A stretch of 19,471 nucleotides of DNA from CAZOHG01 sp964579725 (GCA_964579725.1 CAZOHG010000061.1:1-19471); one strand, 5' to 3'; counted from the stretch's first letter, positions 1 to 7,555 are shown. The notes: generated from the sequence alone by a model not told the origin. Translations and numbers: made by a program.

Positions 1-111
1 GGGAAATAGTTCGGAGACGCGGTATTTTTTGCCGAAAACGAAAGACCTTCTTCGGAATGCCCCACCACACGAGAGTCGGTCTAATTTTCTATCGACCCAA
101 GAGGTATTTTT

Positions 112-2610
112 TTAAACGATTTTTTTCTCCTGCCACTCCAAAATTTTGGTTTCAAATTCTCCCAAAAGCCGGTCCACTTTGTCGCGGGCGTTGGCCTCCG
201 CTGTCAAATGAAATTGAGGGGCCTCTTGGTCGGGAATGATTAAAATCCAGGCGCCGTCCAATAAAATCCGCAAGCCGTCCACCAATTCGCGGCGTTCATT
301 TTTGGAATAATCCAGTAACTGCCGCATGACTTGCCCCTTCAATTCCCAGGGACACGGTACATCCTTACGGGCGATAATGGGGGCGGGAATTTCCGCGGCC
401 ACGTCGCTTAAATGAACGCGGTTGAGCGCGGTGAGTTCCAAAATTTTGGCCATGGCAAACATGCCGTCGGAGGCAAAATGGAAATCGGAAAAAATAAATC
501 CGCCGCGGGTTCCTCCTACAAACTCGGCTTTTTGGGAGAGGCTGGCCTCGATCATGGAGCGGTGGTCGGCGCGGATGCGCAGAACCTCTGTTCCGTATTC
601 GGCGGCCAGTTCTTCCACCCGCATGGGAGCGTTCACCGGCACGGCGATTCGCCTGGGTTGGTACGCTCGAAGGTAGAGCCAGGTCACCAGTAAAAGCAAA
701 TATTCGTTGGTGAAATATTGCCCCCGTTCGTCCACAACCGAGAGGCTCTCGGCGTCTGCGTCAATGAGAAAACCGATGTCCCCTCTCAAGGAGTTGACAA
801 TATTGGAAAGCTGGAGCAAGCCGTAGCGGAAATCTTCCCAGCGGCGGTACACCCGGTGCGCGTCCAGGTAGGCATTCACCGAAATGACCTCACAATCCAT
901 GGAGCCCAAAATGGAAGGCAGTACCAATCCCGAGGCGCCGTAAGAATAGTCAATGACGATCTTGTACCGGGCTTGTTCAATCAGTTCGGTTTTGAGATGT
1001 TTAAGAAAATCTTCGGTGTACGATTCCAGCGTGCGCACCGGAAAATCCAGGCGGCCGATTTCCTTGTACGAGGCGCGGGCAAAATCCTCCTGCATGAAAA
1101 GCCGTTCAATGGATTTGGTTTTGTTGACCGGCAGGTCTTTTCCGTCGTAATCGAAGAAAATAATGTCCACTTTTTTCTCATTTCGGGGTGATTGACGCAC
1201 GTGAATGCCGCCCTGTTCTTTACCGAGGTGAAGCTGGTACCGCACGATGGGAATGGGGGCAATTCGCAGATCGTCGACGTGAATGCCGGACGACATGAAT
1301 CCGCAGATCAAAGCGCGGTTAATCATGCGGGCAGCTTCGGAGGTATCGCGGCTGCTCAAAACGTGTTTTCCTTTGCCCAGGTACGCTCCGTAGGCGGCAC
1401 CCAATTTCGCCCCGAATTCCGGGGAAACCTCCAAGTTCACGATCCCCGAGACGCGTGAATTGGTAAAGAGCTCTCGTAGCCAGCGATCTCCCCAAATAAA
1501 ACTGGAGGTCAACACCGCGCCCATCTCAATCTCTTTTCCCGGCCAAATCTTAATATTGGCTTTTAACAAGGCACGCTCACCCACCTTGGTGTGGTCGCTC
1601 ACGAAAACATTTTCTTCCAAAATGGCTTCGGGCCCAATTTCCGAATGATCGGCTACAACATCGGACAGCAGGGCCGCGTGATGCCCTACCGAGACGTGGT
1701 TCCAGAGAACGGAATCCCGCAGCTGTGCGCCGTCGCCAATGTCACAATTATTGCCAATCACCGAGCGAGACACAAAGGCTCCGTCCCGAATCACACAATT
1801 GGCGCCGATAATGCTGCCCTTTTCGATCACGGCTTTCTCGCCGATTCGGGTATTTTCACCCACCCAAAAATCACCCTGTTTTTTCCCTTCAATGGAAACC
1901 TTCACTCGGCCTTCCAAAACGTCCAATTGCGCCATCTGGTACTGCTTCAAATCCCCCACATCCTGCCAGTACCCCTTGGCAATGTAGCCGTAGAGCGGTT
2001 TTCCCTCTTGCAGCAGGAGAGGGAAAAGATCTTTGCTGAAATCGAAGTCGGTTTTGGCCGGAATGTAGTCCAGCACCTCCCGTTCCAGAATATAAATGCC
2101 GGTGTTGACCGTATCGCTGAAAACCTGCCCCCAGGTAGGTTTTTCAAGGAAACGTTCCACCCGTCCGTCCTCTTTCGTAATGACCACCCCAAACGGCAGA
2201 GGATTGGTTACGCGGGTCAGCACCAATGTGGCCAGGCTGCCTTTGGCCTGGTGGAATTTAATGGCTGCCGTAAGGTCAAAATCGGTTAGCACGTCGCCGG
2301 AAATCACCAAAAACCGGTCGTCCAAAAACCACTCCGCATTTTTCACGCTGCCGGCCGTCCCGTAGTCGTCGTCCGAAAGATTGTAGGTCATTTCCACGTC
2401 AAAGTCGGCACCGTCTTTAAAATAGCCGCGAATTTTCTCCGGCTGGTAAAAAAGCAGGGAAATAATCTTATTGAGTCCGTGGCGGCGCAACAATTCCACG
2501 ATGTGCTGCATCATGGGTTTGTTGGCCACAGGCACCATGGGTTTGGGCAAATTGTTGGTCAAAGGTTTTAGCCGAGTTCCGAATCCCCCGGCCATTATGA
2601 CGGTTTTCAT
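112..2610 (-). CDS. Sugar-1-phosphate nucleotidyltransferase fused to left-handed beta-helix and phosphomannomutase-like domains
   Basis: Predicted 832 aa; likely makes an NDP-sugar (GDP-mannose type) in the cytoplasm for cell-surface polysaccharide. Residues 1-235 are an NTP-transferase domain with the pyrophosphorylase signature GGFGTRL (8-14), LPKPMVPV (Lys23), metal-site SGD (Asp106) and WQDVGD (215-220). Residues about 248-370 are hexapeptide (left-handed beta-helix) repeats. Residues about 378-832 resemble phosphomannomutase, but the active-site motifs are altered: TASHNP is RQSPRN (472-477, Ser474 kept), DGDGDR is DADAES (617-622), and the sugar loop GEESGH reads GGTRGGF (699-705). The length and order match a known fused 'mannose-1-phosphate guanylyltransferase' family of about 830 aa. 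The start is the ATG at 2610, preceded by GAGGTGAG, rather than an in-frame codon 19 residues upstream. It lies 93 bp after the HAD gene, possibly cotranscribed. Sure of the architecture; nucleotide and sugar are unproven. Confidence 0.88.
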   Translation of the reverse strand: MKTVIMAGGFGTRLKPLTNNLPKPMVPVANKPMMQHIVELLRRHGLNKIISLLFYQPEKIRGYFKDGADFDVEMTYNLSDDDYGTAGSVKNAEWFLDDRFLVISGDVLTDFDLTAAIKFHQAKGSLATLVLTRVTNPLPFGVVITKEDGRVERFLEKPTWGQVFSDTVNTGIYILEREVLDYIPAKTDFDFSKDLFPLLLQEGKPLYGYIAKGYWQDVGDLKQYQMAQLDVLEGRVKVSIEGKKQGDFWVGENTRIGEKAVIEKGSIIGANCVIRDGAFVSRSVIGNNCDIGDGAQLRDSVLWNHVSVGHHAALLSDVVADHSEIGPEAILEENVFVSDHTKVGERALLKANIKIWPGKEIEMGAVLTSSFIWGDRWLRELFTNSRVSGIVNLEVSPEFGAKLGAAYGAYLGKGKHVLSSRDTSEAARMINRALICGFMSSGIHVDDLRIAPIPIVRYQLHLGKEQGGIHVRQSPRNEKKVDIIFFDYDGKDLPVNKTKSIERLFMQEDFARASYKEIGRLDFPVRTLESYTEDFLKHLKTELIEQARYKIVIDYSYGASGLVLPSILGSMDCEVISVNAYLDAHRVYRRWEDFRYGLLQLSNIVNSLRGDIGFLIDADAESLSVVDERGQYFTNEYLLLLVTWLYLRAYQPRRIAVPVNAPMRVEELAAEYGTEVLRIRADHRSMIEASLSQKAEFVGGTRGGFIFSDFHFASDGMFAMAKILELTALNRVHLSDVAAEIPAPIIARKDVPCPWELKGQVMRQLLDYSKNERRELVDGLRILLDGAWILIIPDQEAPQFHLTAEANARDKVDRLLGEFETKILEWQEKKIV

Positions 2611-2703
2611 GACCTCACCTCGTTGCTTAAAGAAAAAAAGAAGTGCTTCGGTTTTTTCGAATGACAAAGTTCGCCGAAAATTAATTTTTCGCCGGATCTC
2701 TGG

Positions 2704-3168
2704 TTAAGTTCGCAGCGTTGCAGCAATTCGTTTCGGGTGAAGAAGCAAATCCAATGCCTGCTCAATGGAGGTGACCACAATGTCCGCACTGGCCAACGAA
2801 AGCGGGTGTGCTCCTTCGGGCCCTAAAACCGCAATTCCCAGAGCGGCTTCCTTTAACATCAGGTGATCGTTGTAGCCATTTCCGATGGCCACTGTGGCTG
2901 TGGTGCCCAACGTCCGCAAAAAGGCCAATTTGTCCAAATACCCCTGCTGCCCCACTTTTGTAAACTCCAAAGGGAGATCGGCCGCCTCGCGCCGGGCGGT
3001 GCCAAAGGTGTCGGCTGTAAGCAAATAGATCGAAAAAAAATCGGCCAAACGCTTCAGCTGCTCTCGCACCCCGGTGGGAATTTTCCCGTCCAACGAAAGC
3101 GTGCCGTTCATGTCCAACAACAACCGGGTTAATTCAAGTGTGGATTTCCCGGGAATTTCAATGGTCAT
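2704..3168 (-). CDS. HAD-superfamily protein, soluble P-type-ATPase-like
   Basis: 154 aa, cytoplasmic, no membrane segment. All four HAD motifs are visible: DMNGT (Asp19 nucleophile), TAD (Thr51), Lys80, and GNGYND (96-101). The last motif and the short, cap-less fold resemble the phosphorylation domain of P-type ATPases, so the protein fits the 'soluble P-type ATPase' group of HAD proteins. The residue two after the nucleophile is Asn21, not the Asp that serves as general acid in ordinary HAD phosphatases. The start is ATG 3168 with AAGGG 7 nt upstream; an in-frame extension of 18 residues has no good ribosome site. It precedes the nucleotidyltransferase gene in the same direction, which allows but does not prove a link to sugar-phosphate metabolism. 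Substrate unknown. Confidence 0.85.
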   Translation of the reverse strand: MTIEIPGKSTLELTRLLLDMNGTLSLDGKIPTGVREQLKRLADFFSIYLLTADTFGTARREAADLPLEFTKVGQQGYLDKLAFLRTLGTTATVAIGNGYNDHLMLKEAALGIAVLGPEGAHPLSLASADIVVTSIEQALDLLLHPKRIAATLRT

Positions 3169-3412
3169 TTTGACCCTTTCAAAAAGAGAAGGCAAATTGG
3201 ATTTTGCACCCAAAACCGGCAAAAAGTCTCCGCATTTTCGCCCTGAAGAACAATTGCCTTAATCGCTAAAATGCTTCTTCGAACCAATCTTTATATAAAA
3301 TTAGCAAGATTAAAGAGAAATGCAAGCAAATTTTAGCCAAACAGGCATGGCAGGGGAACGCGGTTTCAGAGAATTCGGTCCGCTCAAAATCGGTTTCCGA
3401 CGAAGCGCACAC
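3169..3412. other. Intergenic region upstream of the HAD gene
   Basis: About 245 bases lie between the radical SAM terminator and the HAD start. I see no coding potential on either strand. The part near 3285-3340 is AT-rich and is the likely promoter area for the HAD and nucleotidyltransferase genes, but I could not assign a well-spaced -35/-10 pair. Confidence 0.5.
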
Positions 3413-3445
3413 AAAAAAAGGGAATCTTGTGCAGGATTCCCTTTT
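3413..3445 (-). terminator. Rho-independent terminator of the radical SAM gene
   Basis: Read on the minus strand, an 11-bp perfect stem AAAAGGGAATC / GATTCCCTTTT (3445-3435 with 3426-3416) has an 8-nt loop and runs directly into a seven-T tract (3419-3413). It lies 20 bp downstream of the radical SAM stop codon and closes that transcription unit. Confidence 0.92.
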
Positions 3446-3465
3446 GCAAGCTTTTTCTGAACTTT

Positions 3466-4959
3466 TTACGCCACTTCGGCGTATTTTTCCGTTTTGATTC
3501 GTTTCTTCTCTCGCACCGGTTCGAGGTAGTCGCGTTCCCAAATCGGACGGGTAAGCTCATCAACCTTTTTGCCGTAGGCAATCAGTCCTTCTCGGTACTC
3601 GGCATCCTCCAGAGCTGCTGCGGCATTGGGATCCAGCGGCTTGGCTCCGGTTTTCATAATGGCCGTGTAGGCCATTTTGTAATGATCTCGAATGGGGCAC
3701 GGCACAATGTAATTGCCCACCTTTTCCGCCGGACGCCGGTAACCGTAGGCATCCTGCCAAGCCCGAATAGACTTAAACAACGGGTGCATGAGGATATCCG
3801 TCAAATGGCCGCCATTTTTGTAGAGTTCATTGACGTCCGCCACGTAATACGGGAAAAAGACACACGGCGCGGCGTGCCCATTCCAATCGATGTAAAAATA
3901 CCCGCCGCTGCGTCCGGCGGAAATGCACCCATTAGAAATCGGTCCGCCGTTCCAGAAATCCACTAAAAACACATTGCGGTTGTAAATCATGTACTCTTCC
4001 CGCTGGTACATTTTAAGTCGCTGTTCGGGCGTCACCATTAAATCCAGGGTGAACTTCCGGCCAATGGGCATGTACTGGAACATCCACCCGTAAATGGCAC
4101 CCTGTTTTTCGAAATAGAAGTCCACGAATTCGTCACTAATGAGGGTGTCCACATTCAGGCGCGTGGCCGTTGCCGAAATACCGAACGGAACCCCGGCATT
4201 CCGAAGATTTTCAAAGGCCCTTAAAATCTTTTTAAATACGCCTTTGCCGCGACGGTAATCGGTCTCTTTTTCAAACCCCTCCACCGAAATGGCCGGTGTG
4301 ACATTGCCCACTTCGGAGAGCCGTTTGGCGACCTCCGGCGTAATGAGCGTGCCGTTGGTGTACATAAGGAAGTAGTTGTCCTGATTGTCCTCGAACAGAC
4401 TGAAAATGTCGTGGCCGTCCTCCGTTTTGTACATAAACGGCTCGCCGCCCGAGATGACCGTAAAATGAGACCCCCAATCACGCCGCTTCTCTTCCATGAT
4501 CCAATTTAGCACCTGGTAATCGAGCTTTTCCCACGCCTTGGCGTCGCTTCCGGCGTAGCAACCAATGCAATTCAAATTGCAATGACGGGTGGGACTGATC
4601 GTCAAAAATGTAGGGGGATCAAATCCGTATTTTTCTCGAAACGGTTTTTGCCGATCGTGTTCCCCAATAATGACGTTTCCCACGAAATTTTTAATCACGG
4701 CGCGCCGTACCTGAGGTGAAATCCGGCCATCACTCAACGCCTTGTCCACCGCTAAAAAAAGATTTTTCATCACCAGGTACCGCAATTCCTGCACTTTGTC
4801 GGGTCGGTCATCGGGATTTTCAACGATGAAATTTTTGTACAACTGCTTTTCCCCCTGTTTTAACAACCACCTGCGCAGAGGTGCCTGTCGAACGGCGGCA
4901 TCGAGCACCTCAACGGAGGTATTTTTCCACAAATTGTCTATTTTCAAAAAATCCAACAT
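3466..4959 (-). CDS. Radical SAM protein with SPASM-like C-terminal cysteines, substrate unknown
   Basis: 497 aa, cytoplasmic. The radical SAM cluster motif CNLNCIGC gives Cys127, Cys131 and Cys134 for the [4Fe-4S] centre that cleaves S-adenosylmethionine, with the SAM-binding GGEP at 171-174. After the core, Cys345, Cys366 and Cys421 in the setting NGC...APC...VPC suggest a second, SPASM-like cluster region. The first 115 residues are a helical extension not typical of the minimal fold. SPASM proteins usually modify peptides or proteins, but no small precursor-peptide gene is seen nearby, so the substrate is open. The ATG at 4959 follows GGGAGGAATTATC, a strong ribosome site. The gene stands alone: a terminator closes its 3' side and the next upstream gene ends in its own terminator, so it needs its own promoter in the 5020-5290 interval. 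Confidence 0.9.
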   Translation of the reverse strand: MLDFLKIDNLWKNTSVEVLDAAVRQAPLRRWLLKQGEKQLYKNFIVENPDDRPDKVQELRYLVMKNLFLAVDKALSDGRISPQVRRAVIKNFVGNVIIGEHDRQKPFREKYGFDPPTFLTISPTRHCNLNCIGCYAGSDAKAWEKLDYQVLNWIMEEKRRDWGSHFTVISGGEPFMYKTEDGHDIFSLFEDNQDNYFLMYTNGTLITPEVAKRLSEVGNVTPAISVEGFEKETDYRRGKGVFKKILRAFENLRNAGVPFGISATATRLNVDTLISDEFVDFYFEKQGAIYGWMFQYMPIGRKFTLDLMVTPEQRLKMYQREEYMIYNRNVFLVDFWNGGPISNGCISAGRSGGYFYIDWNGHAAPCVFFPYYVADVNELYKNGGHLTDILMHPLFKSIRAWQDAYGYRRPAEKVGNYIVPCPIRDHYKMAYTAIMKTGAKPLDPNAAAALEDAEYREGLIAYGKKVDELTRPIWERDYLEPVREKKRIKTEKYAEVA

Positions 4960-5020
4960 GATAATTCCTCCCTTCGATGGTTATTTAAATTTTTTTCTCT
5001 ATTGTTGTCCTTTCCACTTT

Positions 5021-5152
5021 AAAAACCCGGCTGCCCCGCCTTCGGCAGTTTTCACATGCGAAGCTTTCCGATTCGCACCCCTTCCTCACATCGCCTCACC
5101 CCTCCGGCTCCATGAGCCGCTTTTGTCGCCGTGGGCAGCGGGGCTGGCCGGG
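5021..5152 (-). ncRNA. Candidate structured leader RNA upstream of the radical SAM gene
   Basis: A GC-rich island of about 130 nt sits in AT-rich intergenic DNA, ending 62 nt before the radical SAM start. On the minus strand a long-range stem pairs CCCGGC (5152-5147) and GCCCCGC (5144-5138) with GCGGGGC (5039-5033) and GCCGGG (5031-5026), broken only by CA opposite A. It encloses at least two local hairpins: CGGCTC-ATG-GAGCCG (5119-5105) and TGCGAA...TTCGCA (5077-5057). The 3' strand runs into TTTTT (5025-5021). A local hairpin CTGCC/GGCAG (5048-5044 with 5035-5031) competes for the same 3' strand, as in a switch. It matches no riboswitch class I can recall. The pairings are seen; the function is inference. 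Confidence 0.35.
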
Positions 5153-5292
5153 GAAAATCGTGTCTCAAAAAATTCTTTTAGCCGAAAAAGCCGCGAGAAA
5201 ATCAACCCTTTTACATGTCCCCAATAAATGCAGTATTTTATTTCCAACTCAGCATTTTTTGAAACTTTGCGCCCATTGATTTCCCCCTAAAC
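5153..5292. other. Gene-free stretch between the SPW terminator and the structured leader
   Basis: About 140 bases without a credible gene. It must hold the promoter of the radical SAM gene and its leader if the two are not read from the SPW gene. Several AT-rich hexamers are present, but none forms a convincing -35/-10 pair with 16-18 bp spacing. Confidence 0.4.
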
Positions 5293-5325
5293 AAAAAACG
5301 GGGAATGGACAGGCCACTCCCCGTT
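5293..5325 (-). terminator. Rho-independent terminator of the SPW-repeat gene
   Basis: On the minus strand AACGGGGAGTGG (5325-5314) pairs with CCATTCCCCGTT (5308-5297), a 12-bp stem with one G-U pair and a 5-nt loop, followed by a T tract whose last bases are 5296-5293. It begins 4 bp after the stop codon of the SPW-repeat gene. Confidence 0.93.
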
Positions 5326-5329
5326 CTTT

Positions 5330-5650
5330 TTACGCCGTCTTGTGTTGCATTTCCTTCCGTTCGCTCAGCGATAGAAAACCTACAACGGCCACCACAATTC
5401 CCACAATCAGATCATTCCAGAAATTAGTTGCGGCTGCCCCCGGAAACAAAAAGGCCGAAATAATGAACCAAACGCCGAGAATACCCACGACCCAACCGTT
5501 CCACTTTTTGGTCAGCGTAAATCCGGCGATCAGCCACACAATTCCCAGAATGAGGTCATTAATGACATTTCCGGTTTTGGAACCGGTCAACACGAAGGCC
5601 GCAATAATGGACCAAACGCCCAAAATACCGCTAAGCCAGCCTTGCCACAT
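5330..5650 (-). CDS. SPW-repeat-like small integral membrane protein
   Basis: 106 aa with four hydrophobic segments, predicted in the cytoplasmic membrane. It is an internal duplication: residues 2-44 and 50-92 align without gaps with about 24 of 43 identical, each containing GILGVW, II.AF, NDLI.GIV and GF. This is the pattern of the SPW-repeat family (function unknown), although the literal SPW tripeptide is not kept. A charged tail (SERKEMQHKTA) follows. The ATG at 5650 has GGAGGG about 7 nt upstream. The gene is a single-gene unit with its own sigma-54-type promoter (5706-5722) and its own terminator, and it lies downstream of an NtrC-type regulator gene, so regulated, possibly stress-linked, expression is likely. 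Confident on family resemblance and control; molecular role unknown. Confidence 0.85.
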   Translation of the reverse strand: MWQGWLSGILGVWSIIAAFVLTGSKTGNVINDLILGIVWLIAGFTLTKKWNGWVVGILGVWFIISAFLFPGAAATNFWNDLIVGIVVAVVGFLSLSERKEMQHKTA

Positions 5651-5705
5651 GGTTCATCCCTCCTTTCCGTTTAACCACACCAACCTATCTTCTACATTTG
5701 TCATT

Positions 5706-5722
5706 TGCAAGTGCCGTGCCAG
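5706..5722 (-). promoter_or_regulatory. Sigma-54 (-24/-12) promoter of the SPW-repeat gene
   Basis: The minus strand reads CTGGCACGGCACTTGCA, matching the consensus TGGCAC-N5-TTGCA at every conserved position. The GG (5720-5719) and GC (5708-5707) are exactly 10 nt apart. Transcription would start about 12 nt downstream of the GC, near 5695, leaving a leader of about 45 nt before the ATG at 5650. Such promoters need an NtrC-type activator, and one is encoded just upstream at 6114-7553. Confidence 0.9.
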
Positions 5723-5792
5723 CATTCCTTTAAAGAAATATTCTTTTATTTTCAATAAGTTACACAAGAGCCCAACATTTTCGCGACCCGAA

Positions 5793-5813
5793 GTGCGATT
5801 TTTTTCTTCGCAG
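5793..5813. promoter_or_regulatory. Putative enhancer (activator binding) site, copy 1
   Basis: A 21-bp sequence containing the dyad TGCGA-N9-TCGCA (5794-5798 and 5808-5812) recurs with 20 of 21 identities at 5861-5881. It lies about 100-120 bp upstream of the predicted sigma-54 start, the usual distance for NtrC-type enhancer sites. The sequence features are seen directly; binding by the adjacent regulator is inferred. Confidence 0.6.
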
Positions 5814-5860
5814 ACCATTGGGCGTTTTGCACGAATTCATGGAAAATCAAGGGGAAGGGC

Positions 5861-5881
5861 GTGCGATTATTTTCTTCGCAG
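5861..5881. promoter_or_regulatory. Putative enhancer (activator binding) site, copy 2
   Basis: Second copy of the 21-bp repeat with the same orientation and the same TGCGA-N9-TCGCA dyad (5862-5866 and 5876-5880). The copies are 68 bp apart start to start, about 6.5 helical turns, and this one lies about 165-185 bp upstream of the predicted sigma-54 start. The only difference is one T to A change inside the spacer, so both half-sites are conserved. Confidence 0.6.
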
Positions 5882-6113
5882 TCCCTCCCGTCCTTCTGAG
5901 AGCGGATTCTCCACGGGGCTTTGCTGACTGGATTTCAAAGAGAATTCCCGGGGATAATTGGCGTCGGGTGAAAGGAGCAACTTATTTGAGGGGAATAAAA
6001 AGGCGTGCTATTTTAGAAATTTGTTGATAGTGGCGCGCGAAACTTCGGGGCAGAACCCACTCCGTTCGGTAACGGACTGCGCTCTTTTGAGCCGTGCAGT
6101 CTCCTGGGTCGAT
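5882..6113. other. Intergenic tail between enhancer repeats and response regulator gene, with two hairpins
   Basis: There is no credible gene on either strand; a 69-codon plus-strand frame here lacks a ribosome site and family resemblance. Just after the regulator stop, on the minus strand, ACTGC-ACG-GCTC-AAAA-GAGC-GCAGT (6100-6076) and TCCGTT-ACCG-AACGGA (6076-6061) form two adjoining hairpins. No T tract follows, so these are more likely 3'-end stabilising or REP-like structures than an intrinsic terminator. Confidence 0.5.
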
Positions 6114-7553
6114 TTATCGGGGAGCAGAAGATGCCGGGCCCTCTTCTTTTTGGCCGCGGGCTGTTCGGGAAGTGTTTACTCCGTGTTTGCGCAAAAGATT
6201 TTGAAGTTGGCGCCGATCCATCCCAACGGCACGCGCGGTTCGGGAAATATTCCAATTGTTTTCCGCAAGGGCATTTTCCAAAAATCGGCGTTCCAGATCC
6301 TGAATGACACGTTCTTTGAGTTCTTTTTTCTTCCGAAGCAATTCGTCTTTTGTACGCGGGATTTCGTCCGCCCTTTTCCCCGTGCAGGCTATTTCCTCAG
6401 GCAGGTGTTGCGGCAATATTTCCCCCTCCCGCACAAAAAGAGCCGCCCGATAGATGGCATTTTCCAATTCCCGAACATTTCCGGGCCAATCGTACGCCAA
6501 CAAACAATCGAGAGCGGCACGGGAAAGGCGCAAATCGGTTTTCCCCAATTCTTTGGCAGAACGCTTGAGAAAATATTCCGCCAGCACCGGAATGTCGTCT
6601 TTTCTTTCCGTCAAATCGGGCAAAGTTATTCGCACGACATTGAGGCGGTAGAACAGGTCTTCCCGAAACTTTCCTTCCTCTACAAGCTGCCGCAGATTCC
6701 GATTGGTGGCAGCCACAACACGTACGTCCACCGAAATCAGGTGATTTCCGCCCAGGCGGCTGACCCGGTGGGTTTCCAAAACCCGCAGTAACTTGGCCTG
6801 CAGAAGCAAGGGCAATTCCTCCACTTCGTCCAGAAAAAAGGTGCCGCCGTCGGCCTGTTCAAATTTCCCCTTTTGAAGAGTGCTCGCCCCCGTAAAGGCA
6901 CCCTTTTCGTGGCCAAATAGTTCATTCTCCAAAAGGTCGGCGGGAATGGCCGCACAATTAATGGGAACAAAGGGCCCCTCGGCCCGATCGCTCCAGCGGT
7001 GAAGGAGTTGGGCAATGAGTTCTTTCCCCGTTCCGCTTTTACCTTCAATGAGAACCGTCGCCTGCGTAGGCGCGATTTCTTTTACCTGCTTTAAAATGCC
7101 CAGCATTTTCGGGTTAATGGTGACAAAATCGGGGAGATTTTTTTCAAATTCCAGAACCTTTCTTCGCAAACGCCGATTTTCATTTTGAAGCTCCACAAGT
7201 CGGAGTGCTTTTTCCACAACGAGCTTTAATTCTTTCATTTTCACCGGTTTCAGCAAGTAGTCGAACGCCCCCAACTTCATCGCCTCCACGGCATTTTCCA
7301 CCGTTCCGAAAGCGGTAATCAGCACAATCGGCGTTTCCAGACCCAACTTTTTGACGGCGCGCAGAATGTCCATTCCGGAAGCGCCGGGCAGGCGGATGTC
7401 CGAAAGAATAAGATCGAACGGTTCTTTTTCAATGGCTGTGAGAGCCGAGTCGCCGCGGGCAAACGGCACCACATCGTAGCGGTCGTTCAGATTCATTTCT
7501 AAAAGTCGCAAAAGGTGCGGTTCATCCTCGGCCACCAAAATTCGCTTTTTCAT
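6114..7553 (-). CDS. NtrC-family sigma-54-dependent response regulator
   Basis: 479 aa, three domains. The receiver (1-120) has the acidic pocket EDE (9-11), phospho-acceptor Asp52, Thr80 and Lys102. The AAA+ sigma-54 activation domain (about 145-375) has Walker A GKSGTGKE (171-178), the sigma-54 contact loop GAFTGA (218-223) and Walker B GGTFFLDE (236-243). A Fis-type helix-turn-helix lies near the C terminus (NNWNISRTARAVGMDRRQLQ), followed by a tail of about 20 residues. The ATG at 7553 is chosen: GGAG sits 8 nt upstream, while the GTG at 7559, which overlaps the kinase stop, would be only 2 nt from it. It is translationally coupled to the kinase. The nearest sigma-54 promoter, with paired upstream repeats, is about 400 bp downstream of its stop and is a likely target. 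Confidence 0.95.
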   Translation of the reverse strand: MKKRILVAEDEPHLLRLLEMNLNDRYDVVPFARGDSALTAIEKEPFDLILSDIRLPGASGMDILRAVKKLGLETPIVLITAFGTVENAVEAMKLGAFDYLLKPVKMKELKLVVEKALRLVELQNENRRLRRKVLEFEKNLPDFVTINPKMLGILKQVKEIAPTQATVLIEGKSGTGKELIAQLLHRWSDRAEGPFVPINCAAIPADLLENELFGHEKGAFTGASTLQKGKFEQADGGTFFLDEVEELPLLLQAKLLRVLETHRVSRLGGNHLISVDVRVVAATNRNLRQLVEEGKFREDLFYRLNVVRITLPDLTERKDDIPVLAEYFLKRSAKELGKTDLRLSRAALDCLLAYDWPGNVRELENAIYRAALFVREGEILPQHLPEEIACTGKRADEIPRTKDELLRKKKELKERVIQDLERRFLENALAENNWNISRTARAVGMDRRQLQNLLRKHGVNTSRTARGQKEEGPASSAPR

Positions 7554-7555
7554 GG

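Noticed and set aside
1..111. Left edge of the window
   Set aside because: No gene or clear terminator could be supported in these 111 bases; a weak CCGAA/TTCGG inverted repeat near 20-57 is followed on the minus strand by an A-rich, not T-rich, run.
2674..2697. Inverted repeat GCCGAAAATTAATTTTTCGCC between the HAD and nucleotidyltransferase genes
   Set aside because: Short AT-rich stem with no T tract after it on the minus strand; it does not support a terminator, and a regulatory role cannot be argued from one copy.
3270..3290. GGTTCGAA on the minus strand, resembling a tRNA T-loop
   Set aside because: The preceding 60 bases are AT-rich and cannot form acceptor, D or anticodon arms.
3320..3340. 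Possible second sigma-54 promoter (TGGC...TTGC on the minus strand) before the HAD gene
   Set aside because: GG and GC are 9 nt apart instead of 10; sigma-54 recognition is strict on this spacing.
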